The notes: a model not told the origin generated them from the letters alone. Shown: positions 34,862 through 43,046, numbered from the stretch's first letter. The stretch is DNA of 51,496 nt from a bacterium 1XD21-70 (GCA_003669055.1 RAYB01000037.1:1-51496); one strand, 5' to 3'. Numbers and translations: made by a program.

Positions 34862-35839
34862 TTACTGCAGCGCATCTATTAACGCAGGCGCCAGAAAAAC
34901 CACCAGCCCCGCCGCCAGTGCCATCCAGGAACCGGCCGTCATCAGCCGGTTCACGCGCACAATGTCCTCTGCCGCCGCTTTCCTTGTCCTGTCCCCGATC
35001 ACCGGCTTTTCATGCAGCACGCCGAAATACCAGGCCGGGCCTGCCAGTTCTATCCCCAGCGCCCCGGCACATGCCGCCTCCCCCTGGGCAGAGTTCGGGC
35101 TTTTGTGGCAATGCCTGTCCCGGCACCAGATCCGCCATGCCCCCCTGCCGTCAAACCCCGGCAGAAGCCAGGCCGCCCCGATCAAAAAAAACGCGGCCAG
35201 GCGAGCCGGTACCAGGTTCACGAAGTCGTCTGACTTCGCGGCGGCCCGGCCAAAATACAGGTATGTTTCGTTTTTGTACCCAACCATGGAATCCATGGTA
35301 TTGACCGCCTTGTAGGCAAAGCCCAGTACCGGGCCGCCCAGAAACAGGTAAAAGAGCGGGGCAATCACCCCATCCGAGGTATTTTCCGCCACCGTTTCCA
35401 CTGCTGCCTTGATGATCCCTTCCTCGGACAACCGTTCCGTATCCCGCCCGACGATCCGTGAAACTGCCTGCCTGGCCTTTTCGGCCTCTTTGTCCTTTAG
35501 GGCATCATACACCTTGGCGCTCTCTGTTTTCAAGGATTTTGCCGCCAGGATCTGTCCGTCCATCACGCACATAACGAGAAAACGGGCTGCCGGATGGATC
35601 CGTCCTGCAACCGCCAGAACCGCGGCGGCAGCACCTCCTGCCGCCACGGGCACCAGCACTGCCAGAACCCCGCCTGCCGCCAGTTCCCCTGCCTTGCCCG
35701 CCGGAAAAACCCTCCTCAGCAGCCGTTCCATCCGGCCGACCAGCCAGCCGATTGCCCGAATCGGGTGCCACCAGCCTTCCGGGTCGCCGATCCACTGATC
35801 CAACAAAAAACCGATTCCCGCCGCTATTGCCAGTTCCAT
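34862..35839 (-). CDS. cbiB: Adenosylcobinamide-phosphate synthase
   Basis: This 325-residue membrane protein attaches aminopropanol phosphate to adenosylcobyric acid. It begins LDQWIGDPEGWWHPIRAIGWLVGRMERLLRR, the CbiB/CobD signature, and continues with AVETVAENTSDGVIAPLFYLFLGGP and VNTMDSMVGYKNETYLYFGRAAAKSDDFVNLVPARL, both conserved. Several membrane segments are visible. It lies between cobD (20 bp away) and the short cobU-like gene (6 bp away). Note that the name cobD is used for this gene in aerobic organisms; here I use cbiB to keep it apart from the decarboxylase. Confidence 0.94.
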   Translation of the reverse strand: MELAIAAGIGFLLDQWIGDPEGWWHPIRAIGWLVGRMERLLRRVFPAGKAGELAAGGVLAVLVPVAAGGAAAAVLAVAGRIHPAARFLVMCVMDGQILAAKSLKTESAKVYDALKDKEAEKARQAVSRIVGRDTERLSEEGIIKAAVETVAENTSDGVIAPLFYLFLGGPVLGFAYKAVNTMDSMVGYKNETYLYFGRAAAKSDDFVNLVPARLAAFFLIGAAWLLPGFDGRGAWRIWCRDRHCHKSPNSAQGEAACAGALGIELAGPAWYFGVLHEKPVIGDRTRKAAAEDIVRVNRLMTAGSWMALAAGLVVFLAPALIDALQ

Positions 35840-35845
35840 GCCCTT

Positions 35846-36238
35846 TTACCCCTTAATCTTTTGCGGGATGCCGCAAACCATCCGGTATACTTCACCGGCA
35901 CTCCCTGCCAGCTTCTGCCCGGCATGCCCTACCGCCTCACGGTAATCCCTCTCTGTGCGCTCCACAGGGACAATGCCGCAGCCCACCTCATCCATGGTTA
36001 TGATCCTTGGCTCCGCCGCCAGCACCTGGCCCACAAATACGTCCGGGTCTCCCCCCTCCTCCAGGATCCGGCGGATCCAGCCGTGGAAGGAAGCCAGATA
36101 CGGCTTTTGCAGAGCAGACTGGGGGGGATCCGCCCACCCATCTGCCAAATCAGCGCCAAATTCCGGTGCACCCACGCCGGCCAGCTGCCGGGCAAACTCT
36201 TTTTTCCCCTGGCTCATGCCTCCGATAATCAGAATCAT
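35846..36238 (-). CDS. Short CobU-like nucleotide-binding protein
   Basis: This 130-residue protein resembles a compact CobU. The phosphate loop IIGGMSQGKKEFA ends in GKK, not GKS/T. The CobU motif around ITMDEVGCGIVPVERTERDYREAVGHAGQKLAGSAGEVYRMVCGIP is well kept. A His in ASFHGW could correspond to the guanylylated His of CobU, but the RHRxxR segment of true CobU is absent. A full-length cobU lies 1.8 kb away in the same operon, so this paralogue may have a related but different job in nucleotide-loop assembly. It starts one base after the transglutaminase stop codon. Confidence 0.75.
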   Translation of the reverse strand: MILIIGGMSQGKKEFARQLAGVGAPEFGADLADGWADPPQSALQKPYLASFHGWIRRILEEGGDPDVFVGQVLAAEPRIITMDEVGCGIVPVERTERDYREAVGHAGQKLAGSAGEVYRMVCGIPQKIKG

Positions 36239-36239
36239 A

Positions 36240-37193
36240 CTATTCCCTTTTCTTTTTCAGATATTCCCCTACTGCCTCCGGCCCGTAATCCTTTGCCTGG
36301 CAGGCAAGCTTCTCCAAAGGCTGCCACTGATGGTCGCGCGCCATCTGGCTGTCGGTCAGGTTGAGGTATTGGTTGCGCAGCTTCCCCCATCCGTATCCGT
36401 TTTCGGCGCCATTTTGTTCTGCCGTGTCATCCGATGTGATGTCAAGCTGATACCACTGCCCGCCCAGCTTCACCATATTCCAGTCGTGCAGTTCGTTGTT
36501 ATAGACCCCATAGACGAACCGGCTCTCCAGCCCGCAGCTGTCTGCCAGCCAGCAAAATGCTTCCGCATAGCCCTCGCAGACCGCCTCCCCCCGCACCAGC
36601 GCGCCATATGCATTGTGGTCCTCCCTGGTATCCTGGCCGGCCAGGTAACGGCCATAGGGATAGGTGACATTCTCCACCAGGTACTGGATAATCTGCATCT
36701 CCCGCTCAAAATCCGTCATATCGCCGCGGATGTATTCTTCCTTAAAGCAGCTGACCTTGTCAACGATCTCTTCATACTGGTCTGCCGTATAGGAAAACAG
36801 ATGGCCTCTGCCGTTATTCCAGCTGATATATACCGTCCCTGTCTTTGCCCCAACCTGATGGATGGCAGACGGGTAGATGGTATTCTCCCCTAACGGCTGC
36901 CATACCTGGTCTATCGAACTGTAAAAGACGGAGCCATACGGGATCCCCCCGTAAACCCCTTCGGCTGTCTGGCCGTCCTCGTCAAGGGGCGCTAGCCAGA
37001 ACACCAGTTCTTCCCCATGCCTTGCGGCCTCGTCGGCTTCTGTTTCCATCTGCCGCTTCATGGATGCCCCCAAATACCGTTCTACCTCCTCCTCCCGCTC
37101 AAAGGCATAAGCCCGGGCCGGGAAGGCAATTCCTGCCGCCACGGATAAAAGCACTGCGAGCCGGGCGGCTTTTTTCCTATACATTTTCATCAT
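36240..37193 (-). CDS. Secreted transglutaminase-like protein
   Basis: This protein of about 317 residues has a Sec signal MMKMYRKKAARLAVLLSVAAGIAFPARAYA. Its transglutaminase-like core (about 170-265) has the Cys in RGEAVCEGYAEAFCWLADSCG, His in ELHDWNMVKLGGQWYQ and Asp in LDITSDD, the cysteine-protease-like triad. Such secreted proteins in Clostridia may act as proteases or crosslinkers at the envelope. I place the start at the ATG cluster 37184-37193, after AAGGAAAAAGGG; a 25-codon extension upstream is rejected because the promoter lies within it. It interrupts the cobalamin operon, has its own promoter, and has no known role in cobalamin synthesis. Confidence 0.85.
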   Translation of the reverse strand: MMKMYRKKAARLAVLLSVAAGIAFPARAYAFEREEEVERYLGASMKRQMETEADEAARHGEELVFWLAPLDEDGQTAEGVYGGIPYGSVFYSSIDQVWQPLGENTIYPSAIHQVGAKTGTVYISWNNGRGHLFSYTADQYEEIVDKVSCFKEEYIRGDMTDFEREMQIIQYLVENVTYPYGRYLAGQDTREDHNAYGALVRGEAVCEGYAEAFCWLADSCGLESRFVYGVYNNELHDWNMVKLGGQWYQLDITSDDTAEQNGAENGYGWGKLRNQYLNLTDSQMARDHQWQPLEKLACQAKDYGPEAVGEYLKKKRE

Positions 37194-37236
37194 TATACCC
37201 TTTTTCCTTAAGTGCCCTATCCTATCTATATAGGAC

Positions 37237-37265
37237 AGTATATCCCATCCCCCGTGATACTGCAA
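37237..37265 (-). promoter_or_regulatory. Internal promoter upstream of the transglutaminase-like gene
   Basis: TTGCAG (37260-37265), a 17-bp spacer and TATACT (37237-37242) on the minus strand, in the 87-bp gap after cobS. A short dyad CCTATCTATATAGG (37220-37233) lies just downstream of the -10. The promoter would also drive the short cobU-like gene, cbiB and cobD. Confidence 0.6.
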
Positions 37266-37280
37266 CAAAAAACGAAAGCC

Positions 37281-38045
37281 TTATAATACTGCCGCCAGGG
37301 CTCCGAGCATCCCCAATTCGCATACCTGGAGGAAGTACCCTGCCAGATCCCCGGTCATGCCGCCAAATTCCCTCATCGCCATCCGGTAATACCATGCCAG
37401 CGCCACGGCAGATGCCGCTATGGCCGTTCCTCCTGCGGTTTTCCCGCCCGCCCAGAACAAAAAGACGGCCGCCGCCACTCCCCATCCGGCCATCGCGGCC
37501 TGCACGGCCCGCCGCTGTGCCTGCCTAGCAAACGTGCTGGCCAGCCCGTCCTTTTTTGCCTTGGGAAAGGATACCACCGACCAGCCGCTGAGCGCCCTCT
37601 CCAGCACATAGACCCCGGCTGCGGCCGGAAAAGCAGCTGTTCCCAGTTCACTCAAGGCAGCCAGGTAGAGCAGCAGGTACACACAGCCGCCGATCATGGC
37701 AAACGCGCCCGTATGTGGGTCTTTCATAATCTCCAGCTTCCTCTCCGCAGTCTGGCAGGAGCCCCTGGCATCTGCCACATCCAAAAAGCCGTCCATATGG
37801 ATCCCTCCTGTGAGAAGAAGCGGGATCGCCGTCCCAATACAGGCATATGCCAGGCTCCCCATCCCCGTCTTGTGCGCCAGCCAGGAAAATCCCGCCATCA
37901 CGCCGCCGACTACTGCCCCCACCAGCGGAAAAAAGCAAAGCGCATACCGCATGCCGCCGTCCGTCCACTTTACCTGGGGAACCGGGATGCGGGAATACAT
38001 GGCAAAAGCAATCAGCAAACTCTCATAAACCTCCTTCGCCCCCAT
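37281..38045 (-). CDS. cobS: Adenosylcobinamide-GDP ribazoletransferase (cobalamin synthase)
   Basis: This 254-residue polytopic membrane enzyme joins alpha-ribazole (phosphate) to adenosylcobinamide-GDP, the final assembly step. It begins SLLIAFAMYSRIPVPQVKW, typical of CobS, and shows the acidic active-site motif GGIHMDGFLDVADA followed by KLEIMKDPHTGAFAMIGG. Length and hydrophobicity pattern fit the family. It lies 6 bp after cobU, and the pair is a common arrangement. Confidence 0.94.
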   Translation of the reverse strand: MGAKEVYESLLIAFAMYSRIPVPQVKWTDGGMRYALCFFPLVGAVVGGVMAGFSWLAHKTGMGSLAYACIGTAIPLLLTGGIHMDGFLDVADARGSCQTAERKLEIMKDPHTGAFAMIGGCVYLLLYLAALSELGTAAFPAAAGVYVLERALSGWSVVSFPKAKKDGLASTFARQAQRRAVQAAMAGWGVAAAVFLFWAGGKTAGGTAIAASAVALAWYYRMAMREFGGMTGDLAGYFLQVCELGMLGALAAVL

Positions 38046-38051
38046 CCTCTT

Positions 38052-38615
38052 TCACTTCCCTTCTTTGGCCAGGCCGAATGCCCCTGCCTTTCTCTCCGTT
38101 GCAATCCCATATACCACCTCGGTCACCTTGTCTGCCAGAACAGCCAGCCTCTGGTTTGCCTGCCCTAAAAGCCGGATATAGCGCATCGTCCCGGCTTCAT
38201 ATGCCACTCCGTCCGAAAACACCTCATTTGTGACCACCACCACGGTCTCTGCACTATCCAGCAGATGGCAGATCCCGTGTTCTATCCGCCGCAAGATCTC
38301 CCTGTCACTCCCGCCGCCCTCAAACAACTCGTTTGCCACCAGGTTGGACATGCATTCTACCAGCACCGCCTTGTCCCTTTGCAGTGCCTGCCTTGGCTGC
38401 AATACTACCTGTTCCAGGCAGCGGTATGCTTCGATCGTGATAAAGCCTTTGCCTGCCCGCTGGCGCCGGTGCCTTGCCGCCCGTGCCTGCCCTTCTTCCC
38501 CCCAGGGATGCATGGTTGCCAGGTAATAGCAAAACGGCGTCCCTGCTTTCTGCACAGCCTGTTCGCCGTAGGCGGACTTTCCGCTGGCACTCCCTCCGGT
38601 AACCAAATGAAGCAT
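38052..38615 (-). CDS. cobU: Adenosylcobinamide kinase / adenosylcobinamide-phosphate guanylyltransferase
   Basis: This 187-residue enzyme activates adenosylcobinamide as its GDP derivative. The P-loop GGSASGKSAYGEQAV is at the N-terminus. ATMHPWGEEGQARAARHRRQRAGKGF contains the CobU RHRxxR motif with the nearby His. VECMSNLVANELF and VVVVTNEVFSDGVAYEAGTMRYIRLLGQANQRLA correspond to the second nucleotide-binding part. I use the ATG at 38615, which puts the P-loop at the start and has an AGGGAGGA ribosome site. The open frame upstream (85 codons) overlaps cbiT and is an artefact. Confidence 0.94.
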   Translation of the reverse strand: MLHLVTGGSASGKSAYGEQAVQKAGTPFCYYLATMHPWGEEGQARAARHRRQRAGKGFITIEAYRCLEQVVLQPRQALQRDKAVLVECMSNLVANELFEGGGSDREILRRIEHGICHLLDSAETVVVVTNEVFSDGVAYEAGTMRYIRLLGQANQRLAVLADKVTEVVYGIATERKAGAFGLAKEGK

Positions 38616-38626
38616 AATAATCCTCC

Positions 38627-39223
38627 CTACCTGTTTCCAGGCGATACCGGCAATTTCCCGCCGCATCCTGCTTTGGGGCCGGCCGTAATGATATAGACAG
38701 GGTTCTGGGCCATCATCAGATGGTAATCCCCTGTTTTCCTTGCCTTTGATACCTGGATGCTGACGACCTCTGCCTCCAGCCCGCGGTGTTTTAGGTACTC
38801 CCACGCCGCCGTTAAGGTCTCTAATGCAATGGCATTGGCCACTACCCGCGCCTGGGGGTTTTTTTCCCACACCAAGTCTAAAATCCGGCTTAATTCCCCC
38901 CCGCTCCCCCCGACAAAGACCCGGTCCGGCGCAGGGAGCCCCTTCAATGCTTCCGGCGCACGCCCCTCTATGACCGTCAGGTTTTTGGCGCCGAACTTTT
39001 CCTGGTTTTGGCGGATCAGTTCACATCCCTCCCGTTTCTGCTCAACGGCATACACATGCCCCTGGCACGCGTACAGTGCCGCCTCTACCGCCACCGACCC
39101 CGTCCCCGCGCCGATGTCATAGACAACACTGTCCCTTGAAAGCCCCAGTTTTGACAAAGATACTGCCCGGACCTCACTTTTGGTCATCGGGATTTTCCCG
39201 CGGATAAAATGCTTGTCTTCCAA
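38627..39223 (-). CDS. cbiT: Cobalt-precorrin-6B (C15)-methyltransferase / decarboxylase CbiT
   Basis: This 198-residue Rossmann SAM methyltransferase methylates C15 and removes the C12 acetate carboxyl. It begins HFIRGKIPMTKSEVRAVSLSKL, the CbiT signature, followed by the SAM motif VYDIGAGTGSVAVEAAL and VFVGGSGGELSRIL. The start codon is TTG at 39223, with AGGAGGAG at good spacing. The coding region overlaps the 3' end of the upstream cbiJ-cbiE fusion by 50 bp, which is longer than the 1-8 bp overlaps elsewhere in the operon. CbiE and CbiT are often fused to each other; here CbiE is fused to CbiJ instead. Confidence 0.94.
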   Translation of the reverse strand: MEDKHFIRGKIPMTKSEVRAVSLSKLGLSRDSVVYDIGAGTGSVAVEAALYACQGHVYAVEQKREGCELIRQNQEKFGAKNLTVIEGRAPEALKGLPAPDRVFVGGSGGELSRILDLVWEKNPQARVVANAIALETLTAAWEYLKHRGLEAEVVSIQVSKARKTGDYHLMMAQNPVYIITAGPKAGCGGKLPVSPGNR

Positions 39224-40658
39224 TGTCCTCTCCTCCTGCCTGCCGTTCCAGGATCACTGCCGCCAGGGAATCCTCTTTTCTCCCGCACAGCTTATTTGCA
39301 CTCCCTTTTATAATCCTCTCATCGTCATATCCCAGCCGGATGCCCGCAGATACCTGCACACTGCCCATCCCTGCCCGCACCAGGCGCCTGCAAAGCTTCC
39401 CTAAGTTCTCTTCCCCTCCTAAAAGCAAAAATACTTTCGGATGCTCCCGCAAAAGCTGTTCCACGTCACACTCCCTGCCATGGATGCTCGCCGGATAGAT
39501 CTCCTCCCAGGGACAGCCCAGGCGGGAACAGAGGCAGGACAGGGTGGAAATACCGGCAAATACCCGGATCCGGAAATTCTCCCGGCCAGGCCTGCCCTGA
39601 TTCTTCAGCCTTCCAAGCAGGGATGCGCACCCGCTGTAAAAGCCTGTATCGCCGGAATAAACGACCGCAACCCTGCCGTATCCGGGGTGCCCCTCCAGCC
39701 AGTTCTCCACATCCTCTGCCAGATAGAGCGCCACCCTGGGTTTTCCTTCCACCCATTTTCCCACATCCTCCAGCATCCGGGGCGCCCCCAGCACCACGTC
39801 GCACTGCCTTAGCGACTCCAGCGCTTCTAACGTCAGCTGGTTCCCCGAGCCCATCCCCATACCGACCAGGACCAATTCCCTTCTGCCTCCCAGCCGCGCC
39901 ACCTCTGCCCGGGCCTGCCCCACAGAGACCCCTGCCTCCTGCCCGGGCCGTTGGATCACCACCGTGCGGATCCCACATTTATTGGCCGCACGAAGCTTTT
40001 CCCCAAACCCGCCGCGGCTGCCGGATTCCTTTGTCACCAGCCAGCCGGCCCCGACAGCACGGATCATGGCACAATTCATCTCCTCTGAAAACGGCCCCTG
40101 CATGGCAATCACCTGCCTGCCCTTTAACCCCTGCCGTTCACATTCTGCCAATACCTTGCTGTCCGGCAGCACCCTGGCATAGATCCGCCCCTTTAAATGC
40201 GGCGCCTCCAAAAACACCGGAAGTTCCTTGCTGCCGGTGGCCAAAAGCACCGGGCTGCCGTCTGCCGCCAGGATTTCCCTGGCTTCCTGGGGGGTATGTA
40301 CAAAAAAAACCTCTCCGTCTGCCCCATTTGCCCCGGCAGTTCCTGCCCCGATCTCCCTGAGGACCCTCAGGCAGCGGACCTGGGCCTCCCGGCAGGCGGC
40401 CTGGATCTGTTCGGTCGCCTGCACTGCGTGGGGGTGGGTCGCATCCAGCACCAGCGGCGGGAGTTCCTGTCTTAACAGTTCCAGCATCCCTTCCTTATCC
40501 AGCACACCGCAGCGCACCGACAAACCGTCTGCCTCGCCCGCCGTCCTTTTCCCATAATCCGAGACCACGCTGAGCAAGGTCGGGATCCCGATTGACACCG
40601 CATACCCGGCCAGTTCCCTCCCCTCTGATGTCCCGCCAAAAATAATCAGCTTTCCCAT
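39174..40658 (-). CDS. Fused cobalt-precorrin-6A reductase (CbiJ) and C5-methyltransferase (CbiE)
   Basis: This 494-residue protein carries two cobalamin enzymes. Residues 1 to about 252 are CbiJ/CobK, the NADH-dependent reductase of the corrin ring: MGKLIIFGGTSEGRELAGY, VLDATHPHAVQATEQIQ, VIAMQGPFSEEMN and WLVTKESGSRGGFGEKLRAA. Residues from about 256 are CbiE, a tetrapyrrole methyltransferase: ELVLVGMGMGSGNQLTLEALESLRQCDVVLGAPRML, VVYSGDTGFYSG and FAGISTLSCLCSRLG. The join has no stop or frameshift and lies in an Arg/Gly-rich linker. The enzymes act at neighbouring steps. It starts one base after the cbiG stop codon. Confidence 0.92.
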   Translation of the reverse strand: MGKLIIFGGTSEGRELAGYAVSIGIPTLLSVVSDYGKRTAGEADGLSVRCGVLDKEGMLELLRQELPPLVLDATHPHAVQATEQIQAACREAQVRCLRVLREIGAGTAGANGADGEVFFVHTPQEAREILAADGSPVLLATGSKELPVFLEAPHLKGRIYARVLPDSKVLAECERQGLKGRQVIAMQGPFSEEMNCAMIRAVGAGWLVTKESGSRGGFGEKLRAANKCGIRTVVIQRPGQEAGVSVGQARAEVARLGGRRELVLVGMGMGSGNQLTLEALESLRQCDVVLGAPRMLEDVGKWVEGKPRVALYLAEDVENWLEGHPGYGRVAVVYSGDTGFYSGCASLLGRLKNQGRPGRENFRIRVFAGISTLSCLCSRLGCPWEEIYPASIHGRECDVEQLLREHPKVFLLLGGEENLGKLCRRLVRAGMGSVQVSAGIRLGYDDERIIKGSANKLCGRKEDSLAAVILERQAGGEDIGRQAFYPRENPDDQK

Positions 40659-40659
40659 C

Positions 40660-41751
40660 CTATCCTCTCTTCCTGCCGTCCCATATCCCAGAAGCCACTG
40701 CCACGGTCACCCCGTCCTTTGCCTGCTTCTCCACCAAAAGCCGGCTGCCCTCCCCGGCTCCCGCAAGCGCCGCACGTTCGCATACATTGCCTGTCCCGGT
40801 TACCTGCCGCACAAATGCCGACTCGGCCACCGGCTTTGTTATCCGCTCCAACTCTTCTGCCGGAAATGTCACGAAAGGGACCTTCCACTTCTTTGCCAGT
40901 TCACAAATCCCTTCCTCATCCCTCTTCCTGTCAATGCTGGCCAGCTTTGCCACCGCCAGCCTTTCAAGGCCTGACTGTGCCAAGGCATGCTCCGCCGTCT
41001 GCAAAATCCGCTCCACGGAAACACCCCTGCGGCATCCGATCCCCACCGTCAGGACACGGGGAACCAGCCTGAGAACCCGCCCCTCCCCGGCCAGGCGGCA
41101 AAGCACGCCGTCCTCCGGCTCCGGCGACAGCCGGATGGTCAGCCATACGTTCCTCTCCCCCTCCTTGTCCCGGATGCACCCCTTGGGCTCTGGATAAGGT
41201 AAGGGAAAATCGCTAAAAAACCCCACCGGCCTGTCCTCCAAAAATGCCGCCGCCACCTGCCGGAGTTTTCCTCTGTCACCGATAGCCAGCCCTCTTTTTG
41301 CCGCCCAGGCATCAATCGCCGTCTTCCCCCTGACGTCGGTTGCCGTGGTGATGACCGGCTCTGCGCCGCAGATCTCTGCCACCACCCTGGCCAGTCTGTT
41401 GGCGCCCCCCACATGCCCCGACAGCAGGGATACCGCATAATGCCCTGCCTCGTCCATCACCACAACGGCCGGATCTGTCAGCTTATCACGCAAAAAGGGC
41501 GCTGCCGCCCGCACGGCAATCCCGGCGGCACCTATGTAAATCAGCCCGTCCGCCCGCTCAAACTGCCTGCCCGTCCATTCCCCTGCAGGTTCTTTCAAAG
41601 GCCTCATCCCCGGCTGCCCTGCCATGCTTTCGGAGAAAAAGCGCACCGGTACGTATCCCTCGCATTCTTCCCCTGACTCACGGAAGCGCTGCACCAGCTT
41701 CCTGCACCAGGCGGCGCCGCCCTTTGTAAAACAAATTACCGCCAGCTTCAT
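40660..41751 (-). CDS. cbiG: Cobalt-precorrin-5A hydrolase CbiG
   Basis: This 363-residue protein opens the delta-lactone of cobalt-precorrin-5A and releases acetaldehyde, a step unique to the anaerobic route. The N-terminal domain has GLIYIGAAGIAVRAAAPFLRDKLTDPAVVVMDEAGHYAVSLLSGHVGGANRLA, diagnostic of CbiG. The C-terminal domain has VGIGCRRGVSVERIL, LASIDRKRDEEGICELA and PVAESAFVRQVTGTGNVCERAAL. Its start overlaps the cbiD stop by 4 bp (41748-41751). Its presence, with cbiD, identifies the cobalt-early, oxygen-independent pathway. Confidence 0.95.
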   Translation of the reverse strand: MKLAVICFTKGGAAWCRKLVQRFRESGEECEGYVPVRFFSESMAGQPGMRPLKEPAGEWTGRQFERADGLIYIGAAGIAVRAAAPFLRDKLTDPAVVVMDEAGHYAVSLLSGHVGGANRLARVVAEICGAEPVITTATDVRGKTAIDAWAAKRGLAIGDRGKLRQVAAAFLEDRPVGFFSDFPLPYPEPKGCIRDKEGERNVWLTIRLSPEPEDGVLCRLAGEGRVLRLVPRVLTVGIGCRRGVSVERILQTAEHALAQSGLERLAVAKLASIDRKRDEEGICELAKKWKVPFVTFPAEELERITKPVAESAFVRQVTGTGNVCERAALAGAGEGSRLLVEKQAKDGVTVAVASGIWDGRKRG

Positions 41752-42962
41752 GCCTCCCCTTTCCTCATCTGCAAAAAATCCCGCAGCCTGCCGCTCTCCC
41801 CCATCACCCTATGTACGGAAGAAAACACTGCCACCTCTGCCTCCAGCCTCCCGCCGGCCCAGCATTCCACCTGTCCTTTTACCTTCCCGGCCGCAAGTGA
41901 AAGCACCCTTTCCGCCAGCCCGCACTCCTTCAGCCAGCCTACAGCCTCCTCTGTCGTGTTGGCATTTCCAATCTTTTCCGCCAGTTCTGTATAGTTGCAG
42001 CAAACCTCTGTTTTGTCCGCCCCACAAAGACATTGCCCTGCCTCCTTGAAAAGCTGGCCCATCATCTCCATCCTGCCGTCGCCATACCGGGAATGGGTGT
42101 TTCCCGCCCCTCTTGCCACCTTGGCCAATTTCCCGATATGCCCCACCAAAAGCAGCCGTTTAAATCCCTCCTTCTCTGCCGACACGACAGAATCCCTGAT
42201 AAAATTGCTGCATTTCACCGCCTCACCCAAAGGCACCCCAAGCCTCTCCTCCAAAAACACCTCCCCGTAATTCCCCGGTGTCAAAAGAAGCACCTCTTCC
42301 CCTGCCATCCGCTTCATCCGGATGTCCAGGCGGATCGTCTCCATAAGCGCCCTCTCGCTCATCGGTTCCACCACGCCGGTAGTCCCCAGGACCGAGATTC
42401 CTCCCCGGATCCCCATCCTCGGGTTAAAGGTCTTTTCTGCCAGCAAAGCACCATCCGGTATCGCAACCCGGATCTCCATATATCCCTCACAGCCCTTCCT
42501 TTTGCATACCTCGCTTACTGCCTGTAAAATCATCTTCTGCGGAACCGGATTGATGGCATAATGCCCCACCGGGCAGGAAAGCCCTTCCTTTTGCACAATC
42601 CCGATCCCCGGCCCGCCGTTTAAATAAAGCCTTGGATATTCTGCCGACACATACCCTGCCCCTTCCCGGCAAAGCTTCTCAAACCCTTCCTGGGAAACCG
42701 GGAATACCCCTGCATACACCCATACCCCGTCCGTCACGTCCGGGTCATCCCCGGCATCCTTCTTCACCCGGCACCAGCTGCCGCCCTTCCCGCCCCCTGC
42801 AAGGCAAACCCCATATTCCGGGGTAAAGGCGGCCGTTGCCTTGTTGGCCAGCCGGACACACACATCCCCTGTGCTTCCCTCCAACACAAAAACAGCTGCA
42901 GCCATGGCCGCAGCCGAAGCACAGGTGCCTGTGGTATATCCGCTTTGCAACTCTCTCCCCAT
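41748..42962 (-). CDS. cbiD: Cobalt-precorrin-5B (C1)-methyltransferase CbiD
   Basis: This 404-residue enzyme methylates C1 of the ring in the anaerobic pathway. The N-terminal LQSGYTTGTCASAAAMAAA is the CbiD hallmark; further conserved parts are PQKMILQAVSEVC, NPRMGIRGGISVLGTTGVVEPMSE and LLVGHIGKLAKVARGAGNTHSRYGDGRME. It is the first gene of the cobalamin operon, behind a near-consensus promoter with a leader of about 40 nt. That leader contains no B12-box (GCCACTG) and is too short for a cobalamin riboswitch. Confidence 0.96.
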   Translation of the reverse strand: MGRELQSGYTTGTCASAAAMAAAVFVLEGSTGDVCVRLANKATAAFTPEYGVCLAGGGKGGSWCRVKKDAGDDPDVTDGVWVYAGVFPVSQEGFEKLCREGAGYVSAEYPRLYLNGGPGIGIVQKEGLSCPVGHYAINPVPQKMILQAVSEVCKRKGCEGYMEIRVAIPDGALLAEKTFNPRMGIRGGISVLGTTGVVEPMSERALMETIRLDIRMKRMAGEEVLLLTPGNYGEVFLEERLGVPLGEAVKCSNFIRDSVVSAEKEGFKRLLLVGHIGKLAKVARGAGNTHSRYGDGRMEMMGQLFKEAGQCLCGADKTEVCCNYTELAEKIGNANTTEEAVGWLKECGLAERVLSLAAGKVKGQVECWAGGRLEAEVAVFSSVHRVMGESGRLRDFLQMRKGEA

Positions 42963-43008
42963 CCTTGCCCCACTCCTATGCCAGCCAATTTTCGTTTTCT
43001 AACTTATG

Positions 43009-43037
43009 ATTATAAAAAACATTTTCTGATTTGGCAA
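43009..43037 (-). promoter_or_regulatory. Promoter of the cobalamin operon
   Basis: TTGCCA (43032-43037), a 17-bp spacer and a perfect TATAAT (43009-43014) on the minus strand. The transcript start would be near 43002, leaving about 40 nt before the cbiD ATG. Confidence 0.75.
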
Positions 43038-43046
43038 GCCTTTCCC

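Noticed and set aside
38616-38870. N-terminal extension of CobU by 85 residues
   Set aside because: The region is the 3' end of cbiT in another frame; the P-loop is at the start of true CobU, and the ATG at 38615 has a strong ribosome site.
42963-43046. Cobalamin riboswitch upstream of cbiD
   Set aside because: The space is too short and there is no B12-box or the expected paired elements.
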